From assembly GCA_963920705.1 (NCBI GenBank), contig CAWUCO010000271.1:1-64000 (forward strand): DNA of 64,000 nt, read 5' to 3'. The stretch is from Odiellus spinosus. Taxonomy: Eukaryota > Arthropoda > Arachnida > Opiliones > Phalangiidae. A program made the position numbers and the translations under genes. The notes beneath the pieces are model-generated. The model was given only the letters and a program-made list of their open reading frames with translations. It did no database searches and was not told the origin of the DNA. Of the stretch, positions 55,560 to 64,000 are shown one piece after another (positions within the stretch are counted from its first letter, which is position 1; each line of letters begins with the position of its first letter).

Positions 55560-55880
55560 TAGCTTTCGTACTCGATAAAAACTATACTCTCTCTCTATTA
55601 ACTCGAATTCGATGGATTTTCCTTATCATTCTATTGTTTAAGAAATAAAAGTTTGAGTATAATTTTGAAGAAATTAATAAAGCTCGGCTAAGATTTATGT
55701 TTTCACCCTTTTGTAACCCATTCAGGCACTTTACTTTCTATTACTCCATATACCTTATAAATATTTCATTATTTAAATATGTGTTTAACTAGAGAAACTT
55801 TCGTACCCTAAAGAAGTCTTATCAAATTTTGTCAAGAGTACCTTTGCCGGTATTAATTCGAATTCAGTGGACAGTTGGAA
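55560..55880. repeat. Third copy of the 13.6-14.1 kb repeat
   Basis: Blocks 'ctctctattaactcgaattc', 'taataaagctcggctaagat', 'caaattttgtcaa.agtacc' and 'ttcagtggacagt' match 13840-14135 in order. It lies immediately next to the transposase relic, which makes it a likely untranslated portion of that transposon. Confidence 0.8.
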
Positions 55881-58503
55881 GATGAACACAACGACGACGA
55901 TTTCAGTTATCAAGCACCGCGGGTCCATTGGAAAAAACATAATGGTTTCTGAGGAAATTCGATTTTAGATAGGGGTATACACACAACAGCGTGTATAATA
56001 ATAAATTTCATTTTAAATTCCCAATAAACCGAATATGGCAAATTGGGCTACATTTTAAAAGTTTTTTGGTTGAATGGGACTCTGTCGAATGGGGAAACTA
56101 CCGAGAATCGATAGTAATAAACATTTCGTGAAATTTAATCTCGATGTAGTACCGCGGTATAAAGTTTTGAAAGTAATAAAATCGAAAGGGAGACTGAAGA
56201 GGAAAGCCTAATTTATCGTGTCACAACAAATTACCGCGATTCGCCAAAAGATCCGCGTTTCGATTCTACCCTGAGTCCTGTCCTCGTCGAGATGTGCTCC
56301 GAAGAACAATCGCTTCTTCGCTACGCGTCAGACACTCGTTCTGGAGATAATCGACGAATAACAAATTGGCGTCAAAGCGAACGCATCCAACCATTCTTCC
56401 AGAATGCGGCAATGGATTTAATTCTTAGTTTTATCAAAATTATACACATTCAAAATGAAAATGTCAATAATGTATTTGTTTATTTCTGGAAGGTAATTAA
56501 AGATAATTTTCGTACGAAAGGTAGTTGACTTGATCCGGATTCGAATTCTTTCGCGAAAAAGACCGTGCCAAAGCGACCTCATTACTCGGAATCCAACAAC
56601 GCGTGCGGGAATCAAATTAAGGCTCTACAATTTGAGCGAAATCAAGCGACCATCACGTAGTATCCCGGATAATTTTGATTTTTTATAATTCGAAAACTCA
56701 CAAAACAGGTATTTTTTATTATGTCGCTAATGTTTTAGCGATTGAATGTTTTTAAGGCTATTCCAGTCGCCTTTGAAGTTGTTGAAAAACACGTACCACT
56801 CGCGTTAAAGTCCGTTTCACTCTATATACCTCGAGTTAATGGCGGTATTAAATTTAATAGCATTTTCTCCGTACTTAGCCGTTGCTGGGTACGCTGCAAT
56901 AAACATAGGTTATTTCTCTGGAAAGACAGCGTCTACGTTATTGATCAAATATCATCGCGCTCGCTTTTCGGGTAAAGGGTTAGAAGTCGCGAAGTAGCAT
57001 TTTATAAGTGCATATTATTATTAGCGCCGTAGACGACCGTTGTAGGATCCAGTCGTACGCCACGATCACTTCCATTCGATTAGATACCGCCCGAACACCG
57101 ATCCTCAACTCGACAGACTTATAAACTAGGAGTTAGGCGGAAGCCGGGAAGACTTCGCCACGATTGATCAGCGAATCTTAACAATTACACTCCTTCGATC
57201 TAGTGACATTCGCTGTAGTTAATAATCGATTATCATGGACAGTCGACTCAATGTATCGGTATTTTATTCTTACGAGGTAGGCACCTAGGCTTTTTTCAAA
57301 GATTAAAATTCCCATTAACCTAAAATCGAGTCGTCCCTGGCTATTTTGGGCGTGACTTTTTTGAAACCCTGTCCCGCAATCTCTACAGATTGCAAAACAA
57401 TATTCTCTACAGAATATTGTTTTGCAATTTTCCGATATTTTTTCTACAAACGGAGCAGTTTCTCGACGAATGTTCAAAAAAATTTAAAACCGCGTTTTCG
57501 GCCGCGTCTTAATAATACGGCACAATTTATTCGGAGAAAGGCGGGATTTTCACGAGAACAAAACACAATAAAGTTTATTAATTGAAAAGAATCGTTTACC
57601 GAGATGAAATTAACATCATTGATCGCGCGCTATACTTATTGTTATTCATTTTTACAATTAACTCTCGCGCTCGAGTTTGAAGAAAATGTATTAACTCCCG
57701 CCAGATGCCATCGCGAGCTCAATGGCAACTTTCTTTATCCGACTCCGTAGAAGCTATAGAATTTTTTGATACGAACCACCAGCCGTATAATATTCGCGAT
57801 TCAAAGCGACAAGGGCATTTATAAGCTTGGATATAGCCAATAGCGACTCTTAAAGGGTGCCACTAATTTAAATTTGAAAACATGAGAAAGGGAACATGGC
57901 CAACGCGGAATCCCATGGCCTTTAAGGCGTTTACAAGCGTCATGCTCTTATTGTTATTCCCGCGGGCATGACCGTCTTGTCGTATCTAAACCTTTATATA
58001 GGAGACCCAAGAGAGACGAACAAAGGCGCTGTACGAGAAGATCGTCTGTCATTTTAGGTTGGTATTTTTAGCTCCCTCACTATTTTGCTTGAACGCCAAC
58101 TTCGAATGGACTCCATCTTAGACACAGACCATTCTTTTATACCATCGACGCGGAAACTTAACGAGATTTACCTTAAAAAATACCGAGTAATTTAACCAGC
58201 AAATTATCTTCCTTTTGACGAGAGTAGAGTTCCATTCGGAGATAACTTGACGATTCCTAGCTTTTAAAGTCTCCGACATCGCCACTGAAATATATATCTT
58301 TCGAAACAGAGTCACGAATGTGCCGTACCACGGCGAAATAATGGTAAATTATGCTTAATTCAAGTAATCTTTGGCGCGAGACGCGATGGGTATGGCGAGC
58401 CAAAGCGGACATAATTCGAAAAACTCTCCTCACTCTAAAATACGCTATCCCTCTCCCCATAACACACTTTCCCATCCCTTCAATATACGCGTTCGCTCTC
58501 TTC
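55881..58503. other. Gene-free, more GC-balanced sequence
   Basis: This is the least repeat-like stretch of the window. It has several CpG-containing words (for example 'cgcgattcgcc', 'ccgcgggcatg') and may be host intergenic DNA. Open frames of 60-99 codons exist on both strands without any recognisable domain or codon signal. The only structured site is the hairpin at 57389-57428. Confidence 0.4.
57389..57428. repeat. Perfect 18-bp hairpin with 4-base loop
   Basis: 'attgcaaaacaatattct' is followed by ctac and then its exact reverse complement. A perfect 18-bp stem of this sort is unlikely by chance in any one place. It could be a small inverted-repeat insertion or a transcript hairpin. Confidence 0.8.
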
Positions 58504-58740
58504 GAGATTGGTGGTTCCCTCTCTCTGAGATTGGTGGTTCCCTCTCTCCGAGATTGGTGGTTCCCTCTCCCCGAGATTGGTGGTTCCCTCTCCTCGAGAT
58601 GGGTGGTTCCCTCTTCAAGAGATTAGTGGTTCCCTCTCCCCGAGATTGGTGGTTCCCTCTCCCCGAGATTGGTGGTTCCCTCTCCCCGAGATTGGTGGTT
58701 CCCTCTCCCCGAGATTGGTGGTTCCCTCTCCCCGAGATTA
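58504..58740. repeat. 23-bp minisatellite, about 10 copies
   Basis: Units beginning 'gagattggtggttccctc' repeat exactly every 23 bp, with substitutions in the fifth (gagatggg) and sixth (gagattag). Since 23 is not a multiple of three, all frames read through without stops, which makes long frames on both strands (58371-59015 and 58445-59026) that I do not regard as genes. Confidence 0.95.
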
Positions 58741-59866
58741 GTCTCCCTAAAACGCGCCCTCCCTTCGAAACGCGACCCCCGATACTCGAATCTTGTTCCT
58801 GCCACTCGAGAATCGCGCGCGCCCTTGAGATTGCACACTGGCTAGCTTTGTTTTTCTTCTTTACCTTGTCAAAGCCACATTTTTTCCGGGGTCTACCATT
58901 AAGGAAAAGTACTGTATGTAGAATGAAAACTACTGTCATAAATCCTGCTATGGCTTTTACTTTATCTTCGAATAAAATGACTCGAATGAGAATTAGTCTA
59001 TTTTTAATCAGATAAAATAAATCCAAATTTAGCTAATTTTGTCCAATTAATAAAAGTTTTTCGAATTCCGAGCTCTAAAGAGACTTTTATCAACAATTTT
59101 TATAGAAGAACAATTAATGTTGATTTTATTTACTTTACAATTTCTAATTACATCAGTATATTTTGTATTGAAAATATTACGTTCGTCCACGTAAGAGAAT
59201 GCGTGATTATTTTTGTTACATAATTTTAATCACTAAAACAATTTGACACACATCCTTGGTAATTTATATCAAAAGATAAGCGTTGCGTGTTATTCGTATT
59301 TCTCTCATATAATTAGAATTAATGCGTAATTGTATCGAAATTACCCAAAACTCAATATCTGAAATTCATTAAACTACAGTTTGGTTGGGTTAGGTTTATG
59401 AAGGCATACGCAAAGTTTATTTAGTTACCATACTGGCAGTAATACATCGGAAACGGTGCCACGCAATAACACCGTAATTAAGTATAGCTTTTTTCCAGTG
59501 TTTTTGAAGAGCTAGGGGTCTACAAATCTTACTGCTCTTGTACAAATGAGAATTATACCTTAGGAAATAAATGACTTTGTAGAAATTCGTTTGAGGTTAT
59601 ATTTGTGTACGACCTTGACGCAATCGATTGGTTGCCGTAAAATATGTACATCGATTACGCTATTACGAAATGATAAATACGCAATCAATCACGTTAGCAA
59701 TTTATTGCTATCAAAGCTGGAGTGCTTTTACACCGATTACGTGGAAGCCAGTCTTTCGTGTACAAATAATTACTATAAATTTTAATCCAAGTTTAGGTAT
59801 ATGATGTAGTGCATCTTTCCAGTTTCATTACAACAAAATTTTAAATTATTCATGACATTAAGTAGA
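58741..59866. other. Gene-free AT-rich sequence
   Basis: No gene or repeat recognised. Confidence 0.4.
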
Positions 59867-61140
59867 AACAAGTTGGGAAACCAAAATATAACCTCCCCGA
59901 CCCCGACGTTAAGGTAACATAATCTAACCTAACCCTACCTAAAATAAAAGATGAAAAGAAATGTAGAGTATTGGAAGAGTAGAAGAAACAGCGTGCATTT
60001 CAATCACACTTCTCTATTTCCCATCTAGGTTACGGAGTATAAAAATTTTGCTTTAACCTCAAGGATTCAGAGAATGCAAAAGAGTGTCGTGCGTTACCCG
60101 TAATTATATGCGGCAGGTCGTAGACCTCTTAATATACACACCAAATGAAATGTCCTACGTTACCCATAATTATATGCGGCAGGGCGTAGATTTGTTAATA
60201 GACACACCAAATTAAATGTTTATTTTCAAAGTAAATATGTAAAATACAAGTGCTTGTAATATAATTTAACACTTGAGCATAGGCTATACTGCGTGATTAT
60301 TTTTGATAATCCACTGATTTGATAAAGACGTAGGATTTAGTCTGGGATGGCAAGGAATACAAGGAATTAAAACGACGAAGATATGGTAGGAAGTTCCTCT
60401 TGGACAAACCAAGAAATATTCTAGAATGAATTTAAAACCCATTATCGGTAGATGATTGGCAAGTACTTCCGGTACAGTTTTCGTCTGAAATTCTGGTTTT
60501 GACGTGCTAATAGAGGATCATTACTGATATTTTCATCATACGAGAGATCCCAGTCATTGGAAGAATCCAAGGATGGAGTTGGTCGAGAGGTTATTTTCCA
60601 AACCGGCTGACAAGACGTTAGTTTCCACTCCTATGATAAAAAAATCTTAAAGACTGAAAGTAGAATAATTCCCATACCGTTATTATTTATACTTGAATAG
60701 ATCCTTTTATGTTTAGAATAACGAGGCCGTATTAAGAACGGTCGAGCTTTTACTGACTGTAAGTATCTCATATGTCGAGTCCGAAAACACTATCTGCTTG
60801 CATGTTTCCATTCTTCGTAGCCAGGCCGTCTCTTTCTGGTGATAAATGAAAGCCGTGTCGCTGCTCTGTTGACTTCAAATGTTGATGACATTCTGAGCTG
60901 GTTGATTTTCTCACTTAAGCCATTATAGCTCTCTTTCGTCTCGTCTCGTCTCGTCTCGTCTCCTGGTCTGCTAACGAAGTTCACTGTACAAGGCTTCTTT
61001 TGATTATGAAAATAATCGGATATGTTTCTTGGTTTTATAGTGGAGAAAACTGAAGCCTATTTTTTTCCATCAGATGTCCATTTTTTATTCAAAATTGTTG
61101 TTTTTTAAACACGGGAAACCTACTGTACTTCTGTCCAAGG
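59867..61140. mobile_element. Dispersed 1.2-kb repeat, copy B
   Basis: Matches 12447-13632 in the same orientation. It has a local duplication of about 60-70 bp around 'acccgtaattatatgcggca' (60097 and 60165) and a longer (gtctc)n run (60939-60961). The minus-strand coding remnant (about 60640-60350) is more broken than in copy A. A 64-codon minus-strand frame at 60984-60790 is also open but unrecognised. Confidence 0.75.
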
Positions 61141-61296
61141 GGAGTTTTCACGACTATAATTTTTCTTAAGAGGTTTAACATTTTGTATCAATCCGCCTCA
61201 GCTTTAAATCTTATGTCGTTTCTATCTTGGATGCCCGTGTAAACGTACCTAGGCAACATAGTATTAGCCTTGATGGGTATTAATACGTGGGAATAA

Positions 61297-63881
61297 ATCG
61301 TTACGAATAAAACTGGTGGGGGTGTGGGAATGTATATTAATAGCACCATACCTTTCGATGTTGTGGATAATGCCTGTTTTTCTAGACCAATTATAGAATG
61401 TTTTTGTATTAAATTGGATGATATCTATATCAGTGTTATTTACAGACCGCACAATGACGTCAATGATTTTATTGATGCTTTGGAGGAAATTATCACTAAA
61501 ATGGGCCCGGCAAACTCGAAAAAAAATTTGTTAGGAGATTTTAATATCGATATGCTAACATGGGGTGTGGAAACACGTAAATTACATGACCTAACTTCAA
61601 GCTATGGCTTTAAGCAGCTTGTCAACACCCCTACTAGGGTAACACCAACATCCTCAACACTAATAGATCCCCGTTTTGCAACATTTACACTAGACATTAC
61701 AGTAAAAACACTTATAAAAACCATCGTAACAGATCATCGGCCAGTGCATATTACCTACGAGACAAACAGGGACAATGCTTTCCCCCTTAAGCAAATACGC
61801 AATCTAAGTAAAAACAACATGGATATATTTAAAAGTAAGATGGCACACCAAGACTGGCATAATCTGTATACCATGAAAGATACAAATGTAGCGTCTGCAT
61901 ACTTTTTACAAGTTATAACTGAGTTGTATAAATCGTGTTTCCCCTTCATGACACCCCGAAATAAAAAAATTAATGAGCAATGGATAACTGCGGAACTTAA
62001 ACAAAAATTAAGGGGCAAGAATAAATTGGGGAAAATAGCTGAACGACATCCCACTGAGTCTAACCGCGCCACCTATGTAAAGTATAGAAGTCAATGTAGT
62101 AACTGGGTTCGAAATGCCAGAATCAAATACTATAGTGACCTTATCACTAATAGTCCTACCCCAAGAGAAATTTGGAAAAACATGAATAACATAATGGGAA
62201 ATACAAAAAATAGTCCCATAAAAACAACTACTTCCCCGGATACCTTTAATGATTTTTTTACACAACAAGGCATAAACATACACTCGGAAAGCGAAGTTGG
62301 TGGTAATGACAGACATACCTTTAACAATGTTAAACACGTAGCTAATACAATGGTACTAAATGAGACTAATGAAGCTGAAGTACTTCTAACAATTAAAAAC
62401 CTACGAAGTAATTCCGCCTCTGGTGATGATGATTTCGCTCCTAGAATTCTAAAACATGTGGGATTATACTTAGCTCGTCAACTCTGCCACTTAATTAATC
62501 TCTCTTTTGAACAAGGTATATATCCTGATACTCATAAGAATAGTATAATTATACCAATCCATACAAAAGGCGAAAAAATGATCCCTCCAACTACAGACCA
62601 ATTTCTCTACTGTCAGCCATAGCTAAAGTCTTTGATAAAATTTTTTATACCAGATTAACGAGTTTTAGTAGCACATACGGACTTGTTGATATAAATCAAT
62701 TCGGCTTTAGAGAGAAAAGTGGAGTGGATTCGGCTTTGACACATGTTTATAAGAAAATAATTGAAGCTTTAGACAAAAGTGACTATGTCCTGGCTATCTA
62801 TTTAGATTTCAGGAAAGCCTTTGATTTCGTCAGCCATGAGAGATTATTACATAAACTTCAGATTATGGGTATACGTGACAGGGCTTACTTAAGGCTGAAA
62901 TCTTACCTAACGAATAGAACCGCGCAAACTAAAATTGGAGTAAATTTATCACAGAAGAAATACATATTTAGGGGGGTCCCTCAGGGTTCCATCCTATCTC
63001 CGCTGTTGTTTAATCTCTATATAAATGATCTTATAAAAAGTTGTCCAGAAGATGTGACTAAGCTATACGCGGATGACACGATTGGAATTTTTGAGGGACC
63101 AGACTTGAGGAAATTAGAGCAAGCCGCTAATGATTGTATTATCATTCTACAGGAGTGGGTGTCTCAAAACTGCCTTGAATTGAACTACGATAAAACAGAA
63201 TACATGGTAATAAGCAACAGAAACAAGCCTAATGAACGTAACCTATCAATTACAATAGGGGGTAATAAACTTGACAGAGTCGAAGAGTATAAATACCTAG
63301 GTGTATGGATGGATTGCAACCTCACCTGGGATAAGCAAGTGGATAAAGTAGCAAAAATACTATCTTATAATACCTATAGAATTAATACAAATAAAAGATA
63401 CTTTAGTTTGAGGCTAAGGAAACAATTGTATTACGCTCTAATATACCCGCACCTATACTATACCATCCACGTATGGGGAAATACTGCAAATAAAAATATC
63501 AATAGATTAGAAATTATACAAAAACGAGTTATAAGAATTATAAATGGTAGCTCCTTTAGAGAGCATACTGCGCCTATTTTCCGCGATCTTAATATTCTTA
63601 ATATTAAAGGTCTAATAAAATACGCGACATTGGTTTTTATCTATAAGTCACTTTATTGCAATTAGCACAACGAATTCAGTTTCAGCGCTGCATGTCGATA
63701 CAATGTCAGGAAAAATAATCTAATAAATATACCACTTGCTAAAACCACAAAAAAACTTCACTCGGTTTTTGTACGTGGAGCAAAAATGTTCAATGACCTA
63801 AATTATACTTATAACCAACTAGACCCCATAGCACTATTTAAAAAAAAAGTGAAAGATATTGTCACACAAATGGAGATATAA
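61297..63881 (+). pseudogene. Non-LTR retrotransposon (endonuclease plus reverse transcriptase), 5'-truncated
   Basis: The open sequence begins within the apurinic-type endonuclease (NKTGGGVGMYI, then LLGDFNIDM, and DHRPVHITYE). It continues through a linker into the reverse transcriptase (LDFRKAFDFVSHERLLHKL; PQGSILSPLLFNLYINDL; LYADDT with the catalytic YADD at about 63068-63079) and a thumb/C-terminal part (YKYLGVWMD). The frame changes between about 62575 and 62625, and an in-frame TAG at 63663-63665 is followed by about 70 more codons of family-like sequence to 63881. The order and C-terminus look like the CR1/L2/Daphne/Jockey side of the LINEs; the clade is not certain. The 5' third of the endonuclease and any ORF1 are missing. 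Confidence 0.88.
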
Positions 63882-64000
63882 TTTAGATACAAATTCTATA
63901 ATACAATGGGACTCTGTCCTGCACGCGGAGACCTTAAAGTCAGCCCTGACTTCGCCTCCAACTAACTGAGTAATGTAATCTGATAACTATTCTAGAAATA
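63882..64000. other. 3' untranslated region of the non-LTR element
   Basis: The sequence 'gggactctgtcctgcacgcg' to the window edge probably belongs to the 3' end of the retrotransposon. No poly(A) or microsatellite tail is reached before the window ends. Confidence 0.5.

Noticed and set aside
58371-59026. Long open frames of 214 (+) and 193 (-) codons
   Set aside because: They exist because the 23-bp minisatellite has no stops in any frame; there is no other coding sign.

Overview
The window looks like a piece of an arthropod, most likely insect, nuclear genome. It is AT-rich, has short spliced introns of about 55-300 bp, carries scattered 'aacctaacc'-type motifs, and is almost entirely made of transposable elements nested in one another. 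I found no convincing ordinary host gene, no rRNA and no CRISPR array. The species cannot be named from the sequence.

Region 1 (about 2.8-11.2 kb) is an integrated Polinton/Maverick or adintovirus-like element. It is a compact rightward block: packaging ATPase (one in-frame stop), a small basic protein with a hydrophobic tail, a 5'-frameshifted morphogenesis-type protein, an rve integrase with a C-terminal chromodomain, minor capsid (penton-like), a small basic virion-type protein, major capsid, and an adenain-like cysteine protease. Neighbouring genes overlap by 4-44 bp. Downstream, behind their own promoter-like sequences, lie accessory genes: a GC-rich orphan ORF, a single-BIR (IAP-type) gene and two unknown ORFs. 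Family-B DNA polymerase and terminal repeats were not found, so this is either an incomplete copy or an unusual type. A second, badly decayed piece of the same ATPase family lies at 50.6 kb. Left of the element are two small inverted-repeat elements (0.75-2.1 kb).

Region 2 (11.2-35 kb) holds MITEs, a snapback copy of a mariner-type transposon (14.5-17 kb) and a 9.3-kb PIF/Harbinger transposon (about 19.45-28.8 kb). The Harbinger has a Myb/SANT-like gene on the + strand and an intact-looking five-exon, 359-residue HARBI1-type transposase on the - strand. It lies in the first of two near-identical 1.6-kb tandem units; the second unit keeps the uninterrupted site. The second unit also contains the left end of a 5.6-kb hAT-like element with a perfect 8-bp target duplication. 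A 2.1-kb palindrome inside the Harbinger carries the same small ORF in both arms.

Region 3 (35-46 kb) is dominated by a 31-bp satellite array (about 37 copies) and a 5.6-kb foldback element whose long arms are built of 108-, 160- and 178-bp tandem subrepeats. Region 4 (46-64 kb) has two copies of a 1.4-kb non-coding transposon, each with a different small element nested in it and each holding a tRNA-like segment; the decayed ATPase piece; a DDE-plus-SWIM transposon relic; a 23-bp minisatellite; the second copy of a 1.2-kb dispersed repeat; and a 5'-truncated, frameshifted non-LTR retrotransposon at the right edge.

Two gene sets appear to work together. The first is the virion-building set of the Polinton, with a BIR protein as a likely host-death modulator. 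The second is the transposase plus Myb-like partner of the Harbinger element.
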